From Lentzea kentuckyensis (GTDB lineage Bacteria; Actinomycetota; Actinomycetes; Mycobacteriales; Pseudonocardiaceae): a DNA stretch of 64,000 bases. The position numbers and the translations under genes were made by a program. The notes under the pieces are model-generated. The model saw only the letters and a program-made list of their open reading frames with translations, searched no databases and was not told the origin of the DNA. Below are positions 36,807 through 45,281 of this stretch, in pieces. Position 1 is the stretch's first letter. Each line of letters begins with the position of its first letter. Location: NCBI RefSeq assembly GCF_002150765.1, contig NZ_MUYM01000064.1, positions 62,287 to 126,286 on the forward strand. The letters run 5' to 3'.

Positions 36807-38117
36807 TCAGGCGGCGAGGTGCGGGAGGAGGCGATCCGCGGATTCCCGGAGCTGTGCCCGCACGGCGTCGAGATCCACGTGCAGGAGAGCGTGCTGCCGT
36901 TTGCGCCAGCGTCCGGCGATCATGACCGCCTCGATGTCACCCGCGGCCGCGTACAGCGCCGTCGCGATCGGATCGGTGACCGGCCACAGCCTCGGCGTGG
37001 AGCCGTCGATGACGACGAGGTCGGCCTGCATGCCCGCCTCGAGCCTGCCGACCCGGTCGTCGAGGCCGAGCGTTCGGGCGCCTTCGACCGTCGCCCAGGC
37101 CAGTGCCTGCTTGGCGGTGATCGTCGCGGTGAGGGAGAACGCGCCGGTGTGCTGCCGATGGTGGTCGTGGTCGCGGCCGCGCTGGTGGGCCAGCGCGATC
37201 CGGGCGGCCGAGAGCACGTCGCCGGGCGCGACGGCGTCGGTGTCGGTGCCCAGTGACGGCGCGGCGCCCAGGCGGAGCAGGTGTCCGGTGACGGGGGAGC
37301 CGTGGCCCTGGCCGAGCTCGTTCTCGGGGGTGCAGGTGACGCTCGCACCCGCGTCGACCAGGATCTTGATCCACTCGTCGGTGAGCCCGGCGCCGTGCAC
37401 GACGTTGGTGGAGGGGCTCAGCAACCCGGCCGCCCGCACCGCCTCCCACCCCGGCCCTGGTACTCCGCCGCTCTGGTGCAACGACACGACGATCCCGCGC
37501 TCGGCGGCCGCGCGGAAGTCGGTGACCGCGACGTCCGGAGTGGACAGTTGCGGGCCGCGGACGGCCAGGCCGAAGGTGAGCAGCGCGTGCGTGCCGGCCG
37601 GACCGTCGAGCAGCCGGTCGACCTCACGCACGGGGTGGGGTGTGTCAGCGGCGGAGTACGGAGTGCCGTGCAGGAAGACACCGCGCAGGCCGGACGACAG
37701 CAGGCCGTCGATCGCCGCGTCGGTGTGGTCCGGCGTAGGAGTGTTGTGGCACCAGTCGCCCACGGTGGTGGTACCGCGGTCGAGCTGGCTCAGCGCACCG
37801 GCGAGCGTGCCGGCGCGCATGTCCTCGGGGCGGTAGTGCTTGGCCACGGCACCGTGCATGCGGCCGAGGTAGTCCGCGAGCGTCCAGTCGGCACCCACCC
37901 CGCGCAGCGCGGTCTGCCAGGTGTGCAGGTGGGCGTTCACCAGGCCGGGCATGATGATCCGGTCGGTGACGTCGACGATCTCCGCACCGGTTTCGTCGAG
38001 GCGGTCACCGATCCCGGCGATGACGTCACCGTCGATGAGGACGTCGGCGCGTTCGGCGTCGGGCCGGTGTGGCGACATGGTGATCACCTGTGCGCCACGC
38101 AGCAGGATGCGGTTCAT
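36807..38117 (-). CDS. Amidohydrolase-superfamily deaminase/hydrolase (AtzB/TrzN, SAH-deaminase-like)
   Basis: A 436-residue cytosolic metal hydrolase. The metal ligands are visible as NAHLHTW, SLHQSGG, VVHGAGL and LGTDTD, and the C-terminal GRLEAGMQADLVVID is typical of the family. Relatives deaminate or dechlorinate heterocycles such as guanine, adenosylhomocysteine or triazines, and the substrate cannot be read from sequence. The ATG is in an ATGA overlap with the upstream monooxygenase gene; it is the last of four coupled genes. Confidence 0.82.
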   Translation of the reverse strand: MNRILLRGAQVITMSPHRPDAERADVLIDGDVIAGIGDRLDETGAEIVDVTDRIIMPGLVNAHLHTWQTALRGVGADWTLADYLGRMHGAVAKHYRPEDMRAGTLAGALSQLDRGTTTVGDWCHNTPTPDHTDAAIDGLLSSGLRGVFLHGTPYSAADTPHPVREVDRLLDGPAGTHALLTFGLAVRGPQLSTPDVAVTDFRAAAERGIVVSLHQSGGVPGPGWEAVRAAGLLSPSTNVVHGAGLTDEWIKILVDAGASVTCTPENELGQGHGSPVTGHLLRLGAAPSLGTDTDAVAPGDVLSAARIALAHQRGRDHDHHRQHTGAFSLTATITAKQALAWATVEGARTLGLDDRVGRLEAGMQADLVVIDGSTPRLWPVTDPIATALYAAAGDIEAVMIAGRWRKRQHALLHVDLDAVRAQLRESADRLLPHLAA

Positions 38118-39667
38118 CGGGCGGTCTCCGGCTGGGTCACGGGCGTCATGGCGCGCGCGGCGGTCTGGATCGAGGCGAGGAAGTTCCGGGTGGCGATGTG
38201 CCCGAGGTAGCCGTCGGGCCGGATGAGCAGCAGGGTGTTCCCCTTGATGCCGTACCCGCGGCGGAAGTCGCCTCGCGGATCGGTGAGTACGTGGTCGGCC
38301 TTCGCGTCGGCGTCGATGACGACACGTCGCAGCGGCGCCCCTGCGGCCGGCCAGTCGAGTTCGTCAGCAGCCACGGCGGCCTCCGGGCCGTACGCGACAA
38401 CGGTGAAGTGCGGCCCCCGAAGGGTGCGGAACAGACGTACCGGCGCGCCGTCCGTGCCGAGCAGGTCGGCATCCGGCGCGCGGTCGCCGACCTGCAGCGT
38501 CGTCGTGCGGTCACCATCGGCCGGCGCGAGCGGGCCGCCGTAGTAGGTCAGCGACAACTGCTGCTCGTCCTTGCCGCGGCGAAGGCTCGACGGGTCGAGC
38601 TTCGCGAGGCCCTCGTACTTCTGCGTGGACAGGCCGAGCACACCCGCGGCGATCGGCAGGCGTTCGGCTTCGTAGCTGTCCAGCAGCCGCGGGTCGGCCC
38701 CGGCGAGGACCTGGCCGAGCTTCCAGCCGATGTTGTAGGCGTCCTGGATCCCCGTGTTGAGGCCCTGCGCGCCGGCTGGAGTGTGCACGTGTGCGGCGTC
38801 GCCGGCGAGGAAGACCCGCCCACGGCCGTAGGCTTCCGCGAGACGGATGTTGGGCCGGAACACCGACCGCCAGCGGATGTCGCGCAGTTCGATGTTCCGG
38901 TCGCGGGTGTGCGCCTGGATCCGCCGGGTGATCGCCTCCGCCCCCTCCGGGGGTTCCTCGTCCGGGGACAGGCGGATCATCCACTGGAACAGGTCGGTGT
39001 GCGGCAGCGGGCAGGCGCCCGCGAACCGGCCCTTCACCCCCGGCCATACGTGCCAGCGATCGCGGGACAGGCCGGTGGTGACGGCGTCGACGATGAGCAT
39101 CCGGTCCTGTTCGTCGGTCGTGCCGAGGAAGCTCAGGCCGAGCCGGCCGCGCACGGCGCTCGAACCGCCTTCGGCTCCCACGAGGTAGCGTGCGGTGATC
39201 GTCTCGGGACCGCCGTCCCCGGTCGTCGTCACGGTGACCGATGCGTTGTCCTGGACGAACTCGACGAGCTCGCGGCCGTACTCGACCCGGCCGCCCAGCT
39301 GTTCGAGCCGGTCGTGCAGCGCGCTGTCGGTGCGGTACTGGGGAATCAGCCGGGTGTTCGGGTAAGGGACGCCGGAGGTGCGTTCGCGGTCGCGGAACAT
39401 GCGCCACGGTGCGGCGACCGGTCCGAGGTGTATGCCCAGGCGGGGGTAGTCACTGCTGCCAGCGAGGACGTCGTCGATCATGCCGAGGTCGTCGAACACC
39501 TCCAGCGTGCGCGGCTGGATTCCCTTGGCGCGTGAGCCTTCGAACGAATGCGCGGCCTTGTCGATGATGCGGACGTGCGCGCCACGGCGCACGAGGTCGA
39601 TCGCCAGCGTGGTGCCGGTAGGGCCGGCACCGGCGATCAGGACGTCGATGATCTGGGAGTGGTTCAT
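38114..39667 (-). CDS. FAD-dependent aromatic hydroxylase (group A flavoprotein monooxygenase)
   Basis: About 517 residues with GAGPTG (FAD), a GAEGG variant of the DG motif (YLVGAEGGSS) and the GD motif (VFLAGDAAHVHTPAGAQG). A C-terminal thioredoxin-like domain (~390-517), as in phenol hydroxylase and MhpA/rifampicin monooxygenase relatives, is present. It should hydroxylate an aromatic ring with NAD(P)H and oxygen. ATG 39667 lies in an ATGA overlap with the hydrolase gene upstream; the open frame before it is not coding. The partners suggest a degradation or detoxification route. Confidence 0.87.
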   Translation of the reverse strand: MNHSQIIDVLIAGAGPTGTTLAIDLVRRGAHVRIIDKAAHSFEGSRAKGIQPRTLEVFDDLGMIDDVLAGSSDYPRLGIHLGPVAAPWRMFRDRERTSGVPYPNTRLIPQYRTDSALHDRLEQLGGRVEYGRELVEFVQDNASVTVTTTGDGGPETITARYLVGAEGGSSAVRGRLGLSFLGTTDEQDRMLIVDAVTTGLSRDRWHVWPGVKGRFAGACPLPHTDLFQWMIRLSPDEEPPEGAEAITRRIQAHTRDRNIELRDIRWRSVFRPNIRLAEAYGRGRVFLAGDAAHVHTPAGAQGLNTGIQDAYNIGWKLGQVLAGADPRLLDSYEAERLPIAAGVLGLSTQKYEGLAKLDPSSLRRGKDEQQLSLTYYGGPLAPADGDRTTTLQVGDRAPDADLLGTDGAPVRLFRTLRGPHFTVVAYGPEAAVAADELDWPAAGAPLRRVVIDADAKADHVLTDPRGDFRRGYGIKGNTLLLIRPDGYLGHIATRNFLASIQTAARAMTPVTQPETAR

Positions 39668-40560
39668 GGTTCGTGCCGATCTGGGCTGGGAACGGCGAAC
39701 GACGCGAGCAGGTCGCCGACGTCGTGAGGCCGCTCGAACGGGGCCATGTGGCCACATCGGGCGATGACATGCGTCTGGCGCGGGCGCAGCAGCGCGCTGA
39801 CGGTGTCGAGATGGGTGACCGGGGTGACCTGGTCGTCGTCACCCCACACCAGCTGGATCGGGATGCCCAGCTCGCCCGTCCCGCGGAAGAGCTCCTGCCG
39901 GTCGTACAGCGGGAAGTCACGCAGGGTCCGGAAGAACGAGTAGAGCGAGCCTTCGCACCGGTAGGCGTCGCGCACCATCGCGACCAGTTCGGCGGAGAGG
40001 GCGGGGTCGCGGACGTTGTGCCCGAGGTGGCCCTCCAGCAACCCGCGGCCGAACCGCCTGGCGACGAGCCCGCTCACGAAGTCGTTGCGCAGCAACCGTT
40101 GCGGCAGCGGACGTGCGCCCAGGCCGGCCGGTCCGAGGACGGTGAGCGTGGCCACGGCTCCGGGATACCGGTTCGTGTAGGCCATCGCGACGAGCGCACC
40201 CATCGAGGTGCCCACCACGTGCCACGGCGGCGTGAGGCCGAGCGCCGCCGTCAGTTCGGCCAGCTGCCGGACGAACAACGCCTCGTCGTAGGTGCCCCGC
40301 ACCCGATCGGAACCGCCACGGCCGTAGGCACTGCAAGCCAGGGTGCGCAGTCCTCGGGCGTGCAGCTGCTCGGCGGTCCGGTCCCAGTAGAACAACGGGA
40401 TCGTGATGCCGCCGACCAGCACGACGAGGTCACCGCCTTCGGGACCGGCCAGCTCGTAGTGCGTCACACCGTCGGACAACTCGACGTAACTGCCGCGCAG
40501 CGTGCGCCGCGTTGCCGCGTCGAGCCGACGGTCCTCATCGGACACGACGAAGTACCTCAT
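39664..40560 (-). CDS. Alpha/beta hydrolase
   Basis: A 298-residue alpha/beta hydrolase with nucleophile Ser in VVGTSMGAL, an Asp in VWGDDDQVTP and the late catalytic His in ARCGHMAPFERP. It resembles carbon-carbon bond hydrolases and esterases; the substrate is unknown. Four-base overlaps join it to the genes on both sides. Confidence 0.83.
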   Translation of the reverse strand: MRYFVVSDEDRRLDAATRRTLRGSYVELSDGVTHYELAGPEGGDLVVLVGGITIPLFYWDRTAEQLHARGLRTLACSAYGRGGSDRVRGTYDEALFVRQLAELTAALGLTPPWHVVGTSMGALVAMAYTNRYPGAVATLTVLGPAGLGARPLPQRLLRNDFVSGLVARRFGRGLLEGHLGHNVRDPALSAELVAMVRDAYRCEGSLYSFFRTLRDFPLYDRQELFRGTGELGIPIQLVWGDDDQVTPVTHLDTVSALLRPRQTHVIARCGHMAPFERPHDVGDLLASFAVPSPDRHEP

Positions 40561-41408
40561 CGCCGTTCCTCCTTGCGGGAGCGGGAAGTTTCCGTGACCA
40601 CGGGCAGGAACTCCGCGATCGCCGCGGCCACCCAGTCCGGGTCCTCCTCCGGCAGCAGATGCCCGCCGTCGGGGTGTGTGCGCTCCTGGGCGCAGGGGAT
40701 GTCGCGAGCGAAGTGCTGCCCGTCGACCTCGGTGCTGCGCAGGACCAGCGTGGGGACGGTGATCCGCCCGATCTCGGCACTGCGGTTCGGCTGGTCGGTG
40801 TTGGCGAAGTCGACGAACGCCGACCGGTTTCCCGGAAGACCGGTCAACGAGTGCACCCGGTCGACCATGGCGTCGTCCACGATCGCCGCGTTGCGGCCGA
40901 CCGCTTCTCGCAGCCCGCGTTCGGTCGCGCCGCGCGGCAGCCAGCGCCGCAACACGGGGCGGAGAAAGGGGTTCCGCGCCAGCCGCAACCCGGCGGGCAA
41001 CGACTTCTCCGGGTAGCCGGTGGCGTTGACGAGCACCAGCCCGTCGACCCGCTCCGGCGCGTCGAGGGCCAGGTTCCACGCGATGTTGCCGCCCAGCGAG
41101 TTCCCGGCCACCGCGAAGTGCGGCACCTGCAACGCGGCTGTGAAGCGCGCGATCGTGCTCGCGTACGTCCGGACGCGGTAGTCGCGGTCGGGTCGCGGAC
41201 CCGTGCGCCCGAACCCCGGCAGATCCGGGCGGATCACGTCGTAGGACGCCGACAACAGCGTCGCGACCCGCTCGAAGCCTTCCAGTGACGACCCGCTGCC
41301 GTGCAGCAGCACCACCGCAGGCCCCTGGCCTGCTCGTTTGTAGTGGACCCGCAGGCCGTCCACCGAGACGACCTGGACGTCGACGGAGGGGTTGAAGTCG
41401 CTCGTCAT
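40557..41408 (-). CDS. Alpha/beta hydrolase (meta-cleavage-product hydrolase-like)
   Basis: A 283-residue alpha/beta hydrolase: oxyanion LLHGSGSS, nucleophile Ser in VAGNSLGGN, His in HPDGGHLLPEEDP. First gene of the four-gene operon, divergent from a TetR-family gene, with an inverted repeat directly at its start. Together with the monooxygenase it recalls aromatic ring-cleavage routes, although no ring-cleaving dioxygenase is present. Confidence 0.83.
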   Translation of the reverse strand: MTSDFNPSVDVQVVSVDGLRVHYKRAGQGPAVVLLHGSGSSLEGFERVATLLSASYDVIRPDLPGFGRTGPRPDRDYRVRTYASTIARFTAALQVPHFAVAGNSLGGNIAWNLALDAPERVDGLVLVNATGYPEKSLPAGLRLARNPFLRPVLRRWLPRGATERGLREAVGRNAAIVDDAMVDRVHSLTGLPGNRSAFVDFANTDQPNRSAEIGRITVPTLVLRSTEVDGQHFARDIPCAQERTHPDGGHLLPEEDPDWVAAAIAEFLPVVTETSRSRKEERR

Positions 41409-41411
41409 AAT

Positions 41412-41426
41412 GGCAACAGTGTTGCC
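41412..41426. promoter_or_regulatory. Predicted TetR operator of the hydrolase operon
   Basis: GGCAACAGTGTTGCC, a perfect 6-bp inverted repeat with a 3-base spacer, begins four bases upstream of the hydrolase ATG in the 59-bp divergent gap. The neighbouring TetR protein is the likely binder. Confidence 0.55.
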
Positions 41427-41467
41427 GTTATTGTGGGGGGTGTCAACCGGACGTCATACTTCTGGGT

Positions 41468-42154
41468 GTGACCAGTTCGTTCCCGCCCGCTGCCCAGGGC
41501 ACCGAGTCCGCTCGGCGCTCACGTGGCCGTCCCGCCGTCCCACTGGACCGGATCCTCGCCGTGGCGTTGCAGCTCGTCGATGAGGAAGGCGCCGAGGCGC
41601 TGTCCATGCGGACCCTCGCGCAGCGGCTCGAATCCGGCACGGCCACGCTGTACCGCCACTTCACCAACCGGGCGGTGCTGATCGGTCACGTGGTCGATCG
41701 TGTGCTCGGCGAGGTCGAGCTCGATGCCCCCGCGCTGGCCGAGATGGGCTGGGACCGGGCCTGCCAGGCCGTCGCCCAGGCGATGTTCGACACCCTGGGC
41801 AGACACCGCAAGGTCGCACCCCTGCTCATCGAGCAGACGCCGATCGGGCCGAACGCGATGATGCTGCGGGAACGCTGCCTGGCCGTCTTGCTGGACGGCG
41901 GGCTGTCCCCGAGTCTCGCGGCGCGCGCCTACGCGACGCTCGCCCGCTACGTCCTGGGCTTCGCCATCCAGCTCGCCGGATCCGGGAACGGCGCCGAGCA
42001 GGAGCGGGTGTCGGCGTACTTCCACGATCTGTCGCCCGCCGACTTCCCGGCCACCCTCGCGGTCGCGGACTCGTTGCCGGTGCCGCTGGAGGACGAGTTC
42101 TCCTTCGGGCTCGAGCTCATCATCGACGGCTTGCGCCGGCAGAGCTCCGGCTGA
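41468..42154 (+). CDS. TetR-family transcriptional regulator
   Basis: A 228-residue repressor with an N-terminal helix-turn-helix (LDRILAVALQLVDEEGAEALSMRTLAQRLESGTATLYRHFTNR, where RLESGTATLYRHF is the recognition region) and a helical C-terminal ligand domain of the TetR_C type. GTG 41468 has a weak ribosome-binding site. Divergent from the four-gene hydrolase-monooxygenase operon, so it probably senses that pathway's substrate and also represses itself. Confidence 0.87.
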   Translation: MTSSFPPAAQGTESARRSRGRPAVPLDRILAVALQLVDEEGAEALSMRTLAQRLESGTATLYRHFTNRAVLIGHVVDRVLGEVELDAPALAEMGWDRACQAVAQAMFDTLGRHRKVAPLLIEQTPIGPNAMMLRERCLAVLLDGGLSPSLAARAYATLARYVLGFAIQLAGSGNGAEQERVSAYFHDLSPADFPATLAVADSLPVPLEDEFSFGLELIIDGLRRQSSG

Positions 42155-42193
42155 CGCACCTGTCCTTTGTGGAGGGATGGCGTGGCGGCGGAA

Positions 42194-42203
42194 CGAACGT
42201 TCG
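42194..42203. promoter_or_regulatory. 10-bp palindrome upstream of expansin
   Basis: CGAACGTTCG is a perfect palindrome eight bases before a second, 14-bp one. Possible second regulator half of the expansin promoter. Confidence 0.25.
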
Positions 42204-42211
42204 CACGGACA

Positions 42212-42225
42212 TCGAATCGATTCGA
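42212..42225. promoter_or_regulatory. LacI-type operator candidate upstream of expansin
   Basis: TCGAATCGATTCGA is a perfect palindrome with the same TCGAA/TTCGA arms as the LacI site at 43170-43185. It lies 46 bases upstream of the expansin start. Confidence 0.5.
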
Positions 42226-42270
42226 CATGAATCTCCTTGTGGCGAAATGGATCTGTGTCACGCTCGCCGC

Positions 42271-42972
42271 ATGGTGAAACGCTGGCTGATCGCGTCCGTC
42301 GTAACCGGACTGCTGATGACCGTGAGCGCGACCGGTGCGCTCGCCGCCGACGCGCCGCTCGCGGGGCGGATCAAACCCGGGATCACTTACAGCGGGCCGG
42401 GTACGTGGTACGACAGCGACAGTGACGGTGCCTGCCTCTTCGGGCCGACCACCGACATGATGACCGTCGCGATGAACGAGACGGACTACGAGACGTCCAA
42501 GGCCTGCGGTGCCCATCTGGAGGTGCGGGCGTCCAACGGCAGGACCATCCAGGTGCGGGTCAACAACCTCTGCCCGTCGCCGTGCCGGGTCGGTCAGCTC
42601 GACCTGACCAAGGAGGCCTTCGCTCGCCTGGCCGACCCGATGGTCGGCGAGATCTCGGTGACCTGGAGGCTGCTCAGCCCCGGCACGTCGAGCGGGATGT
42701 CCCTGCGCTACAAGGACGGGTCCAGCCAGTGGTGGTGCGGGATCCAGGCGATCAACCACCGCAACCCGGTGGCGCGCCTCGAGGTGCAGACGGGCAGCGG
42801 GTGGAGGCAGTTGCGACGCACCGGTTACAACTACTTCCTGTCCGAGGACGGGGCCGGCTGCGGTGGTGCCATCGCGATCACCGACATCTACGGGCAGCGC
42901 CTCGTCAGCAACGCGTTGCCCATCCGGCCGGGTGTCGCCCAGCAGACGAACCTGCAGTTCGCGCAGCGCTGA
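42271..42972 (+). CDS. Secreted bacterial expansin-like protein
   Basis: About 233 residues: signal peptide (MVKRWLIASVV... ALA-AD), then an RlpA-like double-psi beta-barrel domain (GPGTWYDSDSDGACLFGP, VRVNNLCPSPCRVGQLDLTKEAF) and a C-terminal CBM63-like domain with aromatic residues (WWCGIQAINHRNPVARLEVQTGSGW, YNYFL). Expansins loosen cellulose-xyloglucan contacts without hydrolysis and boost cellulases. ATG 42271 gives a clean signal peptide but has no strong ribosome-binding site; ATG 42247 is an alternative. The adjacent LacI gene and operator suggest co-control with xyloglucan genes. Confidence 0.85.
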   Translation: MVKRWLIASVVTGLLMTVSATGALAADAPLAGRIKPGITYSGPGTWYDSDSDGACLFGPTTDMMTVAMNETDYETSKACGAHLEVRASNGRTIQVRVNNLCPSPCRVGQLDLTKEAFARLADPMVGEISVTWRLLSPGTSSGMSLRYKDGSSQWWCGIQAINHRNPVARLEVQTGSGWRQLRRTGYNYFLSEDGAGCGGAIAITDIYGQRLVSNALPIRPGVAQQTNLQFAQR

Positions 42973-43045
42973 CCACTCGCCCCAGTACCACTGGCGCCGG
43001 GGGGAGAGCCGCCTTGTCCGGTTCGCCCTGCGCGGGTGCGGAGTT

Positions 43046-43065
43046 CGCATTCTTCGGAAAATGCG
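43046..43065. terminator. Weak hairpin after expansin
   Basis: CGCATT and AATGCG flank an eight-base loop containing TTCGG, 74 bases after the expansin stop. A minor terminator candidate. Confidence 0.3.
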
Positions 43066-43139
43066 CCACGCACGGCTGAGGTTGTTTGGACCAGACAACG
43101 CGCCGGAATTGTTTCTCTGTCAACAACATCAATGGGTAC

Positions 43140-43168
43140 TTGAGGGTTCTGCATTGCGGCCCTAATGT
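43140..43168 (+). promoter_or_regulatory. Predicted promoter of the LacI gene at 43206
   Basis: TTGAGG and TAATGT are 17 bases apart, and the operator begins two bases after the -10. Confidence 0.55.
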
Positions 43169-43169
43169 C

Positions 43170-43185
43170 GTCGAAACGGTTCGAC
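43170..43185. promoter_or_regulatory. LacI-family operator over the transcription start
   Basis: GTCGAAACGGTTCGAC has perfect 6-bp inverted arms and the central CG typical of LacI sites. Its placement right after the -10 suggests autorepression of the LacI gene at 43206. Confidence 0.6.
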
Positions 43186-43205
43186 CAACAGCGGGGGAGG
43201 TGGAC

Positions 43206-44225
43206 ATGGTCACCATCGCCGACGTGGCGCGGCACGCGGGAGTTTCCCCGAGCACCGTCTCCTACGTGCTCACCGGAAGACGGCCCATCTCCGAGGCGAC
43301 CAGATCGAGAGTGCTGGACAGCATCCGCGAACTCGGTTACCACCCGCACGCCGGGACCAAAGTGCTGCGAACCAACAGGACCAACGTGGTCGCGCTGGCG
43401 CTGCCACTGCGGAACGGCCTGTACCTGCCGGCGCTCACGAGGCTGGTCACGTCGGTGGTCACCACCGCGCGAAACCACGACCTGGACGTGCTGGTGCTGA
43501 CGGCGGATCAGGGCGCGGAGGCCTTGCGTGCAGCCGCGGGCAGCGCCCAGGTCGATGGTTTCGTGGTGCTCGACGTCGAGTTGGACGATGAACGGGTTCC
43601 GTTGCTGCGGCGACTCGCTCAGCCGTCGGTGCTGATCGGCCGTCCCGCTGCCGTCGCCGGCCTGACGTGCGTCGACCTGGACTACGAGGCCGCGGGGGCG
43701 GCCTGCGTGGACCACCTGGTGAACGCGGGCCATCGCTACATCGGCTTTCTCGGCGCCCCGGCGACGGTCTACCGCCGCAACGCGGGGTTCGCCCACCAGG
43801 CGATGGCCGGTTTCAGCGCGGCCGCCATGCGCAGGGGTGTGCTCTCGACGATCATGCCGACGGCGAGTGACCACAACTCCGTGCTCAAGGTTGTCGACGT
43901 GTTGTTGCGGGTGCGCCCGGCGGTGACCGCGCTGGTGGTGCACAACGAGGCCGCCGTCGCCTCGGTGGCGGCCGGCGTCCGGGCGCTGGGCTGCAAGGTG
44001 CCCGAGGACGTGGCCGTGGTCGCCATCTGCCCGGATGATCTCGCCGAGCGGGTGTCACCGCCGCTCACGTCGGTGCGGCTGCCCGCGGAGGAACTCGGCA
44101 GGCGGGCGGTGGAACTGCTGATGGGCAAGCTCGAAGGCCGGCCGACCCCGGCGCTGACCCTGCTGGAGCCCAGGCTGTTCGAGCGGGCGAGCACCACCCC
44201 GATGCGGCGCAGGAGCTCCGCCTGA
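43206..44225 (+). CDS. LacI-family transcriptional regulator (xyloglucan/expansin type, paralog 1)
   Basis: A 339-residue LacI repressor. N-terminal helix-turn-helix (MVTIADVARHAGVSPSTVSYVLTGRRPIS), hinge (HAGTKVLRTNRTNVVALALPL) and a periplasmic-binding-like sugar domain. It is clearly paralogous to the regulators at 52876-53934 and 60817-61845: the recognition helix STVSYVL is the same and the CPDDLAE / CVDLDYEAAG segments match. ATG 43206 follows GGGGGAGG by five bases. Likely target sites are at 43170 and 42212. Confidence 0.9.
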   Translation: MVTIADVARHAGVSPSTVSYVLTGRRPISEATRSRVLDSIRELGYHPHAGTKVLRTNRTNVVALALPLRNGLYLPALTRLVTSVVTTARNHDLDVLVLTADQGAEALRAAAGSAQVDGFVVLDVELDDERVPLLRRLAQPSVLIGRPAAVAGLTCVDLDYEAAGAACVDHLVNAGHRYIGFLGAPATVYRRNAGFAHQAMAGFSAAAMRRGVLSTIMPTASDHNSVLKVVDVLLRVRPAVTALVVHNEAAVASVAAGVRALGCKVPEDVAVVAICPDDLAERVSPPLTSVRLPAEELGRRAVELLMGKLEGRPTPALTLLEPRLFERASTTPMRRRSSA

Positions 44226-44267
44226 CCCAGGCCTGAACGCTTGCACCGCATCGGATCCGGGTCAGGC
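44220..44267. terminator. Inverted repeat spanning convergent stops
   Basis: GCCTGACCC (44220-44228) and GGGTCAGGC (44259-44267) pair perfectly and overlap the ends of the convergent LacI and CebR genes. The loop is 30 bases, so this is a modest bidirectional terminator candidate. Confidence 0.45.
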
Positions 44268-45281
44268 GCTGTCGCGGAACACCATCGATGTCGGCAGCAA
44301 CACCGACGGCGGCAGGTTCTCCGTGCCGGACAACTCCGCGAGCAGGCGCCAGGTCATGGTGCGACCCAGGTGTTCGATGTCCTGCCGCACGGTGGTGAGC
44401 GGAGGCACGGCGGTAGCGGCCAGCATCGAGTTGTCGAACCCGACCACCGCCACGTCCTGCGGGATCCGGCTGCCGATGGAGCGCAGTACCTGCAGCGCGC
44501 CGAGCGCCATGATGTCGGCGGCGACGAACACCGCGTCGAGGTTCGGTGCCATGCTCAGCAGTTTCTCCATGGCCAGCGCGCCGCTGTCCGGAGTGAAGTC
44601 GCCGTGCGCCACCAGGTCCGCCGGGAGTCTTGCTTCCTCCAGACCGCGCAGCCACCCGCTCAGCCGGTCCAGGCTCACGGTCATGTCCGCCGGGCCCGCG
44701 ATCGTCGCGATCCTGCGCCGTCCCAGTGACACCAGGTGCCGGGTCGCCTGCAACGCGCCGCTGAAGTTGTCGGCGTCCACGAACGGGACCTGCTCGGTGA
44801 AGAGCGGCCGGCCTCCGATCACCACGGGCAGTCCCGCCTCCCGAAGTGACTGCGGAAGGGGATCGTCACCGTGCAGGTTCAACACGAGCGCACCGTCGAC
44901 GTGACCGCGGCTGAGGTAGGCCACCAGGTCGTGGCTGTTCTCCGGCTGGCTCATCGTGAGCAGGAGCTGGATGCCGCAGCCGGCCAGTTCCGCGTGCACT
45001 CCCCGCAGCACGCCGGCGAAGAAGGGGTCCGCGAGCACTCTGCTGCCCTGCTCGGACACCACCAGCGCGATCGCGTTCGCCTTGCTGCCGGCCAGGGTGC
45101 GCGCGGCGTGGTTGGGGCTGTAGCCCAACCTGTCGATCGCGCGGCGGACGGCTTCGCGGGTGCTGTCGCTGACGTGCTCTTTCTCGTTGAGCACGCGGGA
45201 AACGGTGGACTTCGACACCCCGGCCACGAGCGCGACCTCCACGATGCGTGGACCGGGGCGTCGACCGTTGGTCTCCGTCAC
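44262..45281 (-). CDS. cebR: CebR-type LacI repressor of cellobiose/cellulase genes
   Basis: A 339-residue LacI repressor: helix-turn-helix (IVEVALVAGVSKSTVSRVLNEKEHVS), YSPNHAARTL hinge and effector domain. It ends the cebEFG-bglC operon, in GTGA overlap with bglC, which is the place of cebR relatives in Streptomyces. The known CebR site TGGGAGCGCTCCCA occurs four times in the window, upstream of cebE (twice), GH6 and GH9. It should release DNA upon binding cellobiose. Unlike the three other LacI proteins here, its recognition helix reads STVSRVL. Confidence 0.88.
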   Translation of the reverse strand: MTETNGRRPGPRIVEVALVAGVSKSTVSRVLNEKEHVSDSTREAVRRAIDRLGYSPNHAARTLAGSKANAIALVVSEQGSRVLADPFFAGVLRGVHAELAGCGIQLLLTMSQPENSHDLVAYLSRGHVDGALVLNLHGDDPLPQSLREAGLPVVIGGRPLFTEQVPFVDADNFSGALQATRHLVSLGRRRIATIAGPADMTVSLDRLSGWLRGLEEARLPADLVAHGDFTPDSGALAMEKLLSMAPNLDAVFVAADIMALGALQVLRSIGSRIPQDVAVVGFDNSMLAATAVPPLTTVRQDIEHLGRTMTWRLLAELSGTENLPPSVLLPTSMVFRDSA

